A DNA stretch of 64,000 nt. Origin: Fomitopsis serialis (taxonomy: Eukaryota; Basidiomycota; Agaricomycetes; Polyporales; Fomitopsidaceae). How positions within the stretch are numbered: the first letter of the stretch is position 1; each line of letters opens with the position of its first letter. The stretch lies in assembly GCF_022376445.1 (NCBI RefSeq), contig NW_025955015.1:62001-126000 (forward strand), read 5' to 3'. The notes beneath the pieces are model-generated. The model was not told where the DNA came from. It did no database searches and was given only the letters and a program-made list of their open reading frames with translations. Of this stretch, positions 1 to 11,243 are shown piece by piece. A program made the position numbers and the translations under genes.

Positions 1-1356
1 CCCTAGTACCTGGCCTTGTCTAAGCTGACAGGGACGGTCTGTCTGTCAGGCGTAGATAGCAATTGGTATTGATATTGTTTGATGTACATCATGGCATTAT
101 GCCCTCGACATGTTGATGGAAAACTGCCGCCATACTGCCTACTCTTACGATTCAACCTGAAACATATGTCTCAAAATGACGACACAAGCAACACTGTGGC
201 GGCGTTGAGATTGGTCATTCAGCCGAAGTGCGTGCCAGCTCCATGGGTAGGGCCGTAAGATGCTCTCCGCTAGGACGGAAGCCGTGCACAAAACACGTGA
301 ATCGATGTATATTGAAAGATACGCCAAGGCTAGGGAGCTCCGGAGGCACTCTTCGTTAGGTCAGAAGCCGCACACAAAATGCGTGAATCAAATCAAGCCC
401 TCAAACTATATTAGGAAGGTGATCTCCTTCTGGACAGAAGCCGCACACAAAACGCGTGGATCGATTCATTCCAGTCAAGGACGCATGCTATAGGAAGAAG
501 CGGGGAAGAAGCTGCTCTCCGCGGTGGTCCCCTTTGGGACAGAAGTCGCACACGAACCGCGTGGATCGATCCATTCAACGTATAGGAAGAAGCTGATCTC
601 CGCGGTGTCAGTACTACTTCAGCAGCCGCGCATAGAGCGCGTGAATTTGGCCAATGGAAAGGGCACGCTGAAGAAAGAAGAAAGCCTGATGAAAGACACG
701 CCGATCGAAGAAGATGCACACGAAGGAAGCCACACACAGAAGAAGACAACACGCGAAATCAGCTAAAGTCCTCGCCGTTTTAATTACCGATAGGCTTTAT
801 CCAGGACGCGTGCGATCCGCACGGTCTTCAGTACGAGGTGGAGCCACGCCTGTCATTCACCGCTGCCGTGACGAAAGCTCGGAGATCGTTTCCTTCACCT
901 CCGTCGGACCTCCTCGATCATCGGGCACCGTACTGTCGCTGTGCGAACTTATGTCCATAGATTGTCCTCATCGATATCGACTGCCCCGCGAGGTCATGCG
1001 GCCGTACTACTGGTACGCCTACTACAACGGCCAGTATTGAACCCTGACGGATGCATGTAGGTTCTCATTCCATAGGTTTAGGTATCGTTCAGTAATGCTT
1101 TGGGTATACGCAGGTCAGCGGGGCCGCCGGGGCGCCTTCCCACCTTCGCCTGCAGGCGTGTATGATGCGCCGCTCAAGCTAACCATCCGGGAGCAAGAGT
1201 TGTCTCGCACTACGCCCGTGTTCGCAACGTGAGACATGCCACTCCAGGTGGCCGCAGCTCATTGCCTACTGGTACGGAGACCAGGAGAAGTGCCAGCACG
1301 ACGCATGGCCTGTGCTAATACTGAGCTCTCTGAGGATTGCGAGCCGTCTGCCTTCG
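1..1356. other. Gene-free left flank
   Basis: Apart from the minisatellite at 270-690 nothing here supports a gene. Short open frames occur on both strands but none has a recognisable domain, and they overlap one another. The last few hundred bases presumably hold the promoter and 5' leader of the gene that starts at 1357; no clear TATA box was seen. Confidence 0.5.
270..690. repeat. Degenerate minisatellite, about five copies
   Basis: A core close to GAAGCCGCACACAAAACGCG, usually followed by TGGATCGAT or TGAATC, recurs near 278, 364, 437, 542 and 622. The spacing is irregular, about 70-105 bp. The copies near 437 and 542 are the most alike, and the sequence behind them (a GGAAGAAGCTG..CTCCGCGGTG stretch) is also repeated. 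Small open frames across this block share an AHKTRGSIHS-like string only because the DNA repeats. No codon structure, start or splice context suggests a gene, so it is called a decayed tandem repeat. Confidence 0.7.
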
Positions 1357-4300
1357 ATGTCTGACTTAGGGGACGCTGGTGCTAGCTCGCCCATCAGGCC
1401 GCCTCGGCCAGAGCTCGAGCTTGAAGCTCCTCCAAGTCCACCATTCGCTGGCCTTGGACAAAAGCGGGTACATGTTGAGCTCCCGACTCAACAAATCCAC
1501 GATTCCAAAGGCAATGTCATTATGGCGCCTCGAGTCCTCATAAAGGACAGCAATATTCGTTCGTATTTCAAGCCATCGGCAGTCGCTGCTCCGCAGCACG
1601 CGGAAGAAGGCGACGCTTCCCTCCAAGATCAACCGTCGACGTCGACATCCCCGTCCGGCGATGCTGCAGGAAGGTGGGAGCCGATGAGATATGACGCATT
1701 AGAGAAATTTTCGAAGCTTGGGTCGGTGGTGCGTACTACGCCCAACTTCATACCGTGCTTCCCTTTGCCTGATTATCAACAGAACGTCGGTCGCCCAGTA
1801 AAGAAGATTCGTGGAGCAACAGAAGGAACTGGAGGACGGCTGTCTCGTCGGGCATGTCATGATTCTGCTTTGTTCTGCTTTATTGTCAATTGATAAGTCA
1901 ATGATAGGTGGGGCTCAAGGCCCCGTTGGCCGAGACCGACGCGGCGACTTCTGCGGGCAATGCTCGCGGTGTGGTACTGGGATCCACGTCTGCAGGCGCC
2001 CAGAACGTCGGCGACAACGTTCAGGATCTCCAAGGCTCTATAGTGGGTGAACGTTCAGAACTGCACTCCACGCCAGGTCACAGAAGTGCGGTTGGTTCCG
2101 ATGTAAGCCTTTACACGCCCAGCAGGCTCCGCAGTTCTCAGACGATCTCTTTCGTCGGCGCAGTTGCTCAACACTACTTCGCCAACATCAGCTGTAGCAG
2201 CGACCACCGTAAGCGATCAAAGCGCGCCTTCTCGCCAAACGAATCCAGCCTTGACTGCTTCTATGCAACTTGGAGGTCAGCATCGCCGTTTCAAACGTGC
2301 GATTGTGCCAGAACCACGAATACTCAACTGGACCCACAGCGCAGATGAGTCCCCTCGAACACGGGCCTCGCAGTGATGTAGAACATGCAAGCAGTGATGT
2401 GGAACGTGCAAGTGCTCCTCCTGCGCTCTCCTAAGGTCATATACTGAGATGATTTGGCAGGCTACGACCTCACGTTCTCCGGGATCCCAGATAGCCGTAG
2501 TAATGCCGACACGTTCCACGGCTCTCGATGAAGTCGACTTGGACCCGTTGCCAGGGTTTCCTCAGGATATGGGCCTTCCGAGCAATTCGCGGTTGCCGAG
2601 TAGCTCCGCCGAGTTCGGTCTGCCCGCGAGAAACCATAACAAGGAACAAGCGCAGCGTACCCAGCCAATCGTTACACAAGATGATGTCGACGCGGACGTG
2701 GAGATGGATAACGAGGGCCGCGCTCATCGTCGGATGGTCAAAGGCAAACAACGCGCCCTGGAGAACGATGTACGCCCGTTTGAATTTCTTATCAGGTGTA
2801 CGACATCCCCCTGACATTGTATGCCTAGATCGTTTCGTCACCATCGGCTCAGGTACTGTGATTACGTGCCGCCAGTAACAACGGAAGCCTCATAGTATGT
2901 TGTAGGCTGACGGACAGTCGGATGCACTGCGCGTCTTGCTGTCTGGTCCTACTTCCGCGGTAAGGAATTGAGCAGCGTAATCGCGCGTCATAGCACTCAC
3001 AACGACTCAATGATAGGGAGACGTTACTCCTGTGCAACGTCAATCAACTCCCATGCAGGTAGGCTCATAGGGGTTGGCATTCAATTGTAACGATGCTCAT
3101 CTTGTATCGACGTAGTACAGCGATAGTTTGTCACCCACTTCTCCCGTTCCTAGATCGGCCGATGCGGACGAATCAATGGACGACACAGTTTCTGATAGCC
3201 TCGATACCGATGAGAGCAGAATGGACGCCCAGGATGATGATCAGAGCTTCCACACCCCGGTGCGCTCCAATGAGTTTTTGCTCTCAACATGAACTTGCTG
3301 CTCATTACCAGACCGCACTCGCAGCACCAAGAAGTAGAAGCAATGGACCATGCCATGGGCGCGCAAGAAGATGATGCCGAGATTCAGTCAGAGGTACGGG
3401 CACCTCGTCACTCAGCGATGTTGCGTTAAGAGAAGGGGACTGCTACTAGGGGACGGCCGGATCCATGGACACTTCCGCTGACTTTGCTACGCGGCCGGGG
3501 GAGAGCTCACCTGTTCAAGAGGTATGTTTCATTTCGCCTCTACATGGCGCTGCTGTCTACTGATCGTATATTGGTTTGTTCAGAGAGGCTCAAGTGCCAC
3601 TCCCCTAGGCCCTCCGGCTCAGCTTGTCGAACTGGTCCCGAGTCCACAGCTACACCGCCGAGATGAAGATGGTCATCAACGCGCAGCGGTAACTCAGCGC
3701 GGTAGCCACGTTCCCCACGCACCTGCAAGAGCGGAGGTACAACGCTCATGTGATTCGTCACTGCTTTGTACTCATATATCCCCGAACCCTCCTTTGTACT
3801 TACAGGTCAATGCAAGACAGCCAGTGGCACAAGCAATTGGCCAGAATTACGGTCCCCCTCCCGACCTTGATACTCCGATTCCCAACGTTGAGGCCAACTT
3901 ACAAGAGCGACATTCCCCGGGGGAGGCATTACTCGTAAGGTCTTGTCCATGACCGCTCTCGGGAGCCACTGACGTTTTCGTACCTTGTGTACCTTGTGAC
4001 CAGTCGGTGCCCACAATGAGCCCAAGCCACATCAGGAAATCTCCTGCTGGTCTAGATACACCGTTCCCCGGCTCTGGGGTCGACAGCAACAGACAGGACA
4101 GTCCTATATCTATAGAGGTACCCTGAATTATTGCTCATCGCTGTGTTTGGAAGCCACTGATACTCTGGCTGTTGTGGGTATACAGGACTACGTGGGACGG
4201 CCAAGGCGCGCAAAGCGTCCAGGCCATGAGCCGTCGCCCCCTGGTCTCGACACACCATTCCCTGACTTTGGAGCAGCAGGAAGCAGCAGGCAACATCGTC

Positions 4301-6589
4301 GTTCCCCGGCAGAGGTGATGTGCATAGTGATTGTTCTTGTAAGATGCTGACGTCGCTCCATTCGCTTTGTCTGCTGTTCGTATATAGGGTCGTATGGGGC
4401 AGCCGGCGCACGCGATGTACCCAGGCCACGGAAACCCTCCTGGTTGGCTCGAAACACCATTCCCCTCTGCTGATGACGGAGTAAACATACCTAAGGCTCG
4501 TGCTCAGGAAGAGGTGCCGTGCGATCTTGTTTACGCATGCTCTTGCGCCACTGACGTCCTTTTGTGCGCTTCGCCGTACGTATTTAGGACAACATGAGCC
4601 AGTCCCCGCGTGCAAGGAGAACCAGCAATGGACAATCCCCTATCGACTCTGACATTCGTAGTCCAAGTGTGAGTCTTTCGGGTCAGTCCACAGAACTATC
4701 TGTTGAAGTTGCTACACGCAAAATACCAGATTCGTTACAATATGCTACCTGCCGCAACAAGCCGTGATTTAGACGGATTTCGCATATCGATGGAAGATCG
4801 ACTTGCATTGCTCAGTCAGAACGTTGATCAGACCTTGGAGGAATTCTCTGCGTCGGTCCAAACAGCGCTCATAACTACTACTAGGACTGCCGCCGAAGTG
4901 TCGGCTAACGCAGCGTCTTCACGCGCGAGGATGGATGAAGTCCAACGTGCGTTGGAACATCGCATAGAGGGCATCGCACAGTCATTGCAAGCTTTCGGAA
5001 CTGGCTCGGCTCCAGCGAATGCTCAGGTAGCCCAAGTTGACGAATTGCGCAACGCTATGGACGAGCGATTTTCTGCGCTGGCTCACTCATTGGAAGGCTC
5101 TTTCAGCTCGTTCTCAGCCTCGCTGCAAGCCATCCAGTCTAACGCAGCGCAAGCGGTTCCTAGCGGAAGTTCGGCAGGTGTAGCATCCTCACACCAAGAG
5201 ATCAAGAACCTGCAGAACACTATGGACCATAGGCTCGTCGAACTCGGCCAATATCTTGATTCGAAAATGCAGACCTTCTCCACGACACTACAAACGACGT
5301 TCTCTACTATCGTATCCTCACGTTCCGACGCGGCGAGTGCCAGAGCATCTTCGGACGCTCGACGTCGCAATGCGCAGAACTCGGGGGATGGGGACGTTGC
5401 GGACGATGAGGATGATACCGATGATCTACGTATTCAATTCCCTCGCAATGGACGTGCAGCCCAACCTCGACACCGTGATGTCAACACTTTACAGGTACGT
5501 ATAAGGCCTCCGCCGTGGTTAATATCGATACTTACTTCTGTTTCTAGAAAGCCATCCGGAGACACGGGATGCAGTTGATGAGGCGCACTAGAAATGACGA
5601 CGGCTTTCCCATTCTACCCTCAGATGCTGATTTCGCCAACTTCAACCCGCGCTCCACACGTCCCTGCTGTAGTCCGGATGATTTCAAGTGGGACCCGCGC
5701 CAAACGCCACGATCGGTATGGAACAAAGCTGTGGCAGAAGTCTTCGCAACCGACTTCATGGCTAAATATCCTGGCCTCGACTGCCCGAGAGAACAAGTTA
5801 TCTCGATATGGCTACGCCACACAGAACACCTTCACGCCCTTCACAAGTCTCAGGCGCAGGCAGAGGCAGTCCGTCTAAATGCACGACGCAATCATCGTCA
5901 ACAAGAACGAAAGCGAGGGGTATGTACTTAGATCCTTAGTGCGTTGTCGCTCTCGTCTCATGGACGAACTATAGACCTACCTCAGACGCCACAACGCTGT
6001 CCACGAGCTTACCTCCGCACTTGATCCTGGCGCCCTGAAAGTAGTCGAAGCCTTGGGTATTCAGGGTATGAGCTCAGACGAATCTGATCACGCAGCCGGT
6101 AGAGGAGAACCGACCTATTTCATCCGCAAGAAATCATGGCGCTCGCCCGCCCTAGTTGCCTGGTTGCGCACCCTAGATGCTCTTCATCTCTTCCTGAGAT
6201 ACAAGGGAGCACACTTAGCATCTCAGGGTGGGTGGCCTCACTACCGTCTGGAGAGTGATATCGAGAGCAGCAAGCCCGCGGTCACAGGCTTGCCCATTGG
6301 GTTTTACTCTGCTGCAGCAACTATGGACCAATTCGAGGCCGCATGGCTGAAGCCGCTGGTCATCTCTGTCAATCTCATTCATTCGGATCGTGTTCTAACG
6401 TAGGTCGTATTTCGAGCGGCCGTCTCGCCAAAATAGCTGATTATCCTTAGCCATGCGGCACGTTATGACCTGTCTAATCGGCACATTGTGACCGGGCGGT
6501 TTGACCCCAGAGGAGAACCCCAACCAGCAAGCTCACGGCAGCGGGGAAGTGCGCAGCAAAGCGAGATGGCTGCTGGCCGTAGCACCTGA
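1357..6589 (+). CDS. Unrecognised multi-exon protein with tandemly duplicated exons
   Basis: Not recognised. The start is placed at the ATG at 1357 because it opens a 150+ residue low-complexity frame; exons before 3150 were not resolved exactly. Exons traced with GT-AG borders: about 3154-3259, 3325-3393, 3450-3521, 3584-3736, 3806-3934, 4004-4117, 4186-4314, 4388-4513, 4588-4668, 4730-5494, 5548-5919, 5975-6399, 6451-6589 (stop 6587). All introns from 3260 to 5974 are phase 0. Exons 3806-4513 are repeat units, each with a PPGLDTPFP-like motif, and most units end in GAG just before the donor. 3154-3259 is acidic and Ser-rich. 4730-5494 is Ala/Ser-rich with heptad-like stretches (MDEVQRALEHRIEG, MDHRLVELGQYLDSK), probably coiled coil, then an acidic patch. 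The C-terminal part from 5548 is the most compact, with conserved-looking blocks such as VVEALGIQGMSSDESD and TYFIRKKSWRSPALVAWL. I have the impression that similar C-termini occur in uncharacterised multi-copy proteins of polypores, but cannot name a family. Confidence 0.65.
3584..4587 (+). repeat. Tandem exon+intron units inside the 1.36-6.6 kb gene
   Basis: Units begin at 3806, 4004, 4186 and 4388, and the next exon begins at 4588, so the period is 198, 182, 202 and 200 bp. The four exons are 129, 114, 129 and 126 nt, all multiples of three with phase-0 borders. Their products align at DLDTPIP, GLDTPFP, GLDTPFP and WLETPFP. The introns (69, 68, 73 and 74 nt) are also alike: each has GCCACTGACGT or a near variant about 40-45 nt before its acceptor. 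Exons at 3325, 3450 and 3584 may be older, more diverged units, since they too start and end in phase 0 and end in GAG. Confidence 0.8.
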
Positions 6590-9496
6590 AGGGACTTCCG
6601 TGACGATCCAGGATTCCGACGCGCTTATTGTATGTTCTAAACCTCATTCTGTATTCGCAGTATTGCTCCGAAAACCTTGATAACGAGCAGACTAATCACT
6701 AGTCTTGTCTTGTGTCATCCTGAATATGATCGTCGTCTTCGGTTTTACAGAGTATTCCTTGGAGTCCGACGCATTCAGCGTTCCGATTCTCGAGGACGAT
6801 GACAACGTATAGAAACGATCCACACAGTAATCAACATCTTAAGTACATTACAAAATTGCCTGCTCACGAGCTTAAGTAGTGGTGACTGAGTTTCATGCTC
6901 GTGTACTGTGTCGCGTCGTACAGTTCAATTTCACCGTATGCTGCTGTGATTCTCGAATCCCGTCAAAGTGAAGCGCAAATCAGTTGTGCGGGAGTTCGTA
7001 TGCAGCATCTCATGACTCAGGCGAGGACGCGAGCGATTTGAACCGCTCGAGTGTCCAGGTCGAACCCGCCACCTCGATGGAAATCCACGGAGCCGTCATG
7101 CACGACGATGTCCATCTAGGAGCGATCTCAAGCATTCCGTGTCCAACACGGCTGCATCTTCATTCAGCACATACCACGAGGGCGTGACTAGTCACAGGAA
7201 GCTTTTGGCGATGATACGAAGGCACAGGCGGCAACGAAGTGAGGGCGTACGCCGCGAGCGCGTGAGATTGGTAATCAGATTTGGGGAGAAGACTCTTAGA
7301 GTACAACATTGCAGGCATAGAGGGTCGGCATGGATGACGAGACAGGCGGCACGAGAATCTGGCGGCTGTCGGACATTCGAGGGCATGCGTGGCGATGGCG
7401 CGAGGACGTGTGTGCAAGATATAAGAACGCGACACGAAGGCATTGTGTGCGATGACGAGAGGAATTGCACGGCCAACAGGGCAACAATGGTGTTCGGGAG
7501 GAGAGGAGCAGCGCATGGGTGTCGCAGCACGTAGCGTGCATAGCGAGCGAACAACAAGGAGAGGATAGGGCAAAGAAGTAGACGGACAGTAGAGTAGATG
7601 GAAAGACCTGTAGGTGAGAGGACTGATGGTGGACAAAGGGGCGAGTAAATGAGAGGGCTGGCGGGCAAGGCAGAGAGCGGGGAAGGCGAGCGAGCGAGAG
7701 GGCCGGCGGTGAGCGAGAGGGTCGGCGGTGAGCGATAGAACCAGCAAGTGAGTGCGCTAGGGAGCGAACGGTCAGCAAGCGAGCAAAAGGGCCGGCGAGA
7801 AGGCCGGCTGGCGAACGGGTGAGAGTCAAAGCAAGTGAGCAAGCAGGATGGGAAGGCGAGCGGGCGAGACTAGGCGAATGAGAGGGCAGATGAGTGAAAG
7901 GGAAGACGGGCGGACGGACGGGAGCAGATCAAAGATGGCCAGATGAGCGAGTACGACAAGCATATTGTTGGTTCAATATGCATCCTCGCGCCAACCTCGC
8001 GTGGGCACTGTTAAGGGATGAGTAGAAGGCACCTTTAACAAGGACGTACTCTGGACTTTCAAGCCCTTATTTCACCCGCCTTGCTTGCCCGCAATGCCCC
8101 TTCCATCGCGCTTTGTGTCACCCGCTGCTCTCGACTCCTTCCCTCGGTGCTGGTTATCGTATGAATCCGCATTTGGGCATGGGATGCGCGGGCGAGTTGC
8201 GTGTACATAGCAGAACTGCGAAGTGGAACTTCAGATGTGACTGCGCATGAGTTTTCACGTACATTGGTCGTAGGTATAACTGGTCCGTCAAGTGATTGTA
8301 CAGTGCAGATGCGAACCAGAGAGGAGGGCCGAGTCGCAGAACGGAGAACGAAGTGAATTCGCAAGGTCTGAGCGAAATCTGTCACATGACTCCCCTCACG
8401 TCGCGCGTCTTCGCGCCGTCGACTCGGAGCGACTGCAGAGACTCAGAGACACTGTACATGTCTCTCTACGGTCCTTCGCTACAATTTGGCTACAATCACA
8501 CTCCGATATGTATCGTTTGTATGCTGTGATCATGGTGACTGCCTCCATTCTACATCTGTCTGAGAGCATGTTTATGTGATGCCTCGATGTCATGGTGAGT
8601 GCATCACCATTTCTCGTCAATCGATTGATTACGCCGCGAGCAGATTATCCGTGTGCAGTAGGCTGCACAACATTGTGACTGGGCAACAATGGACATCGAG
8701 GAAGAATGTGCGGATAGCTTGTAAGACGACACACTCTTTCCGAGCACGGAAGAGACCACGCCCGGTAGTTCATGGACGACGCGAATGTGTTGCGTGCCAA
8801 ATGTGCAACTGACGATGTTCGTCATGGAAGCCCCGCGGATCCATCGCCCATACACGCTTGCCCTGCTTTCCTGGCGCCGCTGCGATGCGATGTTGTGGCT
8901 GTCGTGGTCTGCGTCTGGCTGTGGCTATGGCGGTTTATTTTGTGCGTACTCTGATTCCTATGAATGCTGCTGTTTGACCTCGTTAGCGGGTGTCAGATGA
9001 ACACGTCGTCGTCAGTATGTCTCCGTCCTATTGTACATGAGATAACCTGACCCTCAAAGCTGTTTCGTGTGCAGTCTCAATAGATTGAACAGAGTGGGAT
9101 GGCCTATGGGCTCCATGGCCGCTGTTACTCTGCCTTACATGGCCATGGACATAATGCACGAGCCATACATACCATACGTGTTCAATCTGACCAGCTGCTC
9201 ACAATAACTCCAACATCTCCTTGGTTCGCTTGTCACCATACGAGCGCTGTATCATTTCGTTTACGACAGTAGCAACTTTCTGGCGATATACAAAGCACTA
9301 AAACTAAAAGACTGCATGAGGACCTGCCGAGGAGAGCTTCCCATCCAATTGTGAGACGGTACCGAAACGCCGATTAGATGCAAGCGAGAACTGAATGAAT
9401 GGCAGTCTGAGGACTCAGACCAGAATCCGAGGCAACGCTCAGCGACGAGGACGATCTACACAGATAACAGGAGGAATTGATGAGCTGTCATAATCT
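6590..9496. other. Gene-poor interval
   Basis: No gene could be supported in about 2.9 kb. Long open frames between 7.14 and 7.84 kb lie on both strands and in several frames at once; they come from a skewed repeat tract (see 7540-7935) rather than from coding. The rest holds only short overlapping frames. The first part should contain the 3' end of the preceding gene. Confidence 0.55.
7540..7935. repeat. Purine-skewed GCGAGCGA/GGCCGGC low-complexity tract
   Basis: The plus strand is very rich in G and A and repeats short words such as GAGCGAG, GCGAGC, GAGAGG and GGCCGGC with no fixed period. Because the minus strand lacks TAA/TAG/TGA-generating words, up to three minus-strand frames stay open for 175-216 codons and encode Ser/Leu/Pro-rich strings with no fold signature. 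I read it as simple-sequence DNA, not a gene. Confidence 0.65.
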
Positions 9497-10185
9497 TTAG
9501 AACGACTTCTCACCTCCGAGTCGTATAGCGTCCAGTATATCCTCCAAGTCCTGTCTCTCGGAGCGCAGCTGTCCTAATTCACGACGTTGTGTCGACCGAA
9601 ACCCCTCGGCCTCGCGGCGAACATCGCCTGCGGCCTCGAGTTGATGCATGAGACTGTCGATGATGCTGGTGTTTGATGCATGTTCGTTCTTCAAAGCATC
9701 ATGCGCCCTTTTCAGCATCTGTACTCGATGATTCATGCTATCCAACTCGTGCTGCTTTTGCAGGAGCGAGGAATTCCTAGATCATAATCAGTATGTGGTT
9801 TATTGGCCCCAGTTCACCAAGCTTACTGCGCAACCTCGCCCACGATCCTAGCATCAGAGTCGTCGGCCTCGGTGGTCACGTATATCTGGTTGATCAAGGA
9901 AATCGGCCGAGAGGTACCACTTCGGACTGAAGCTGGAAGGTACGCGGCACGTCCCTCCAATGGCGCAGCGCAGGCAGGGCAGCCGGAATGTGGATTCTGA
10001 ATTATGTACACGGCTATACAGTCATTGCAGAAGAGGTGTCCTGCAAGCGTGGCTCCGGATCACACGAGATGGAGTAATGTGAAGTATTTGGACTTACCAC
10101 AACCCTTGCTGTACGTCGGCTTTGGGGCATCATTGTGCGCCTGGAACAGTTGGCCTTTGCAGATCTCACACAAGGGATGGTCCAT
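9497..10185 (-). CDS. Small RING-finger protein with C-terminal coiled coil
   Basis: The model is complement(join(9497..9776,9827..10040,10098..10185)), 193 aa; the introns are 50 and 57 nt and the phases agree. The product begins MDHPLCEICKGQLF. The metal ligands read C-x2-C at residues 6 and 9, a Cys at 29, His-Leu-Phe-Cys-x2-Cys at about 31-37, and C-x2-C (CPAC) near residue 51, which is the RING zinc-binding order split by an intron just after the third ligand. A linker of about 50 residues follows, then a charged Leu/Gln-rich segment (LDSMNHRVQMLKRAHDALKN and on) that should form a coiled coil. RING proteins of this kind are usually E3 ubiquitin ligases, but a substrate cannot be inferred. 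The family assignment rests on the ligand spacing only. Confidence 0.8.
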
Positions 10186-10384
10186 GGCGTGGAGGGAAGG
10201 TAGAACAACGGCCGATGCTGAGTGAGGCTGCGACAAAGACTATGGCGAGTTGTAAGTGAGACCAAGCACATGGCAGGACGCCTGTTTCTCGCGACTCATT
10301 ATTATCGGCGGTATTGGTACGCAAATCTTCTGATTCAGTTCCTATATCAGGGCAATACGTACGTCGAATCGTACGATATGATAT

Positions 10385-10868
10385 GCGAACATTCGGCATG
10401 TGCTACCTCGAGACATACGCAGAACATGTAGAATGCTAGCCGCCCGAACATGTCGACTGATCGTCGCTTGTCACCCGCATGTCCGTCCTCAGAACATGAA
10501 CCATGTTCAGTTTGTGGTCGTAGGCTGTCAGCGTTCCGAACAGGTAAAATGTCTGGTCTCCTGACATGCGCACGACATACCTGGTGTTTACAGTATGTCG
10601 TTAGAATGTCGCGGATACGAACATTACGGCCGTTCTTCGCATGTTCTGGAACAGATCACGCGAAGACCATGTTCTCTGTTAGTGCCATGCTCTGGCTCCG
10701 AACATGGCATGCTCACTCGTCGTGTCCGGGTCACGTTCAAAGGTGATGTTGTTGTCATGTTCTTCCCTCCGAACATTGCGGCGCCATGTCCTATGACACC
10801 GCCATGTCCTGAGTGATGACATCGTGGGAAAATGTATCATAACCCGTAGCATGTTCGTAGCATGTCCG
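10385..10868. repeat. Cluster of GAACATG/CATGTTC motifs
   Basis: GAACATG or GAACATT starts near 10387, 10422, 10446, 10492, 10619, 10700 and 10771. CATGTTC or CATGTCC starts near 10478, 10502, 10640, 10669, 10756, 10785, 10803, 10850 and 10861. The two forms are reverse complements (GAACATG = CATGTTC), so the tract is full of palindromic half-sites, some 24 or 29 bp apart. It lies between the divergent 5' ends of the RING gene (-) and the pseudouridine synthase gene (+). It may be a decayed tandem repeat or a cluster of protein-binding sites. Confidence 0.7.
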
Positions 10869-11243
10869 CGCCACGACCTACGCGTCTTGCCCCCGGTGAT
10901 TGTCAAGTACCGCGTACATACCCTGACCGAATTAGGAAGCTCAAGTCGTGTTACTGACTCGTGTAACTTTGATTTGACGCTCTAGCGCGCACTGACCTGC
11001 ACTGACACGACAACGACAACGGCTGACTGGCAACTTGAAGCAACTCTGGCGCATGTATTAGGATCACTATCGTCGACACCGACAGCACTACAGACGGTAC
11101 TGTAGCGAAATGTTTGCAACCTGGTCTCTCGAAACTCACTGCTCTAAGTAGTGCCATTAGATCACTGCAAACGAAATTTACATCGGAGTCTCACTCAACA
11201 GGAATCGAAGACCCTGCTTGAGTGAGTAGGCTCGTGTCACTGA

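Noticed and set aside
7031..7048. tRNA T-arm look-alike on the minus strand (GAGCG stem, TTCAAAT loop)
   Set aside because: The stem-loop is perfect, but no matching acceptor stem, D-arm or anticodon arm lies at the right distance.
7160..7842. Three long minus-strand ORFs (177-216 codons)
   Set aside because: They overlap in three frames of the same purine-skewed simple repeat and encode only Ser/Leu/Pro-rich strings; openness comes from composition.
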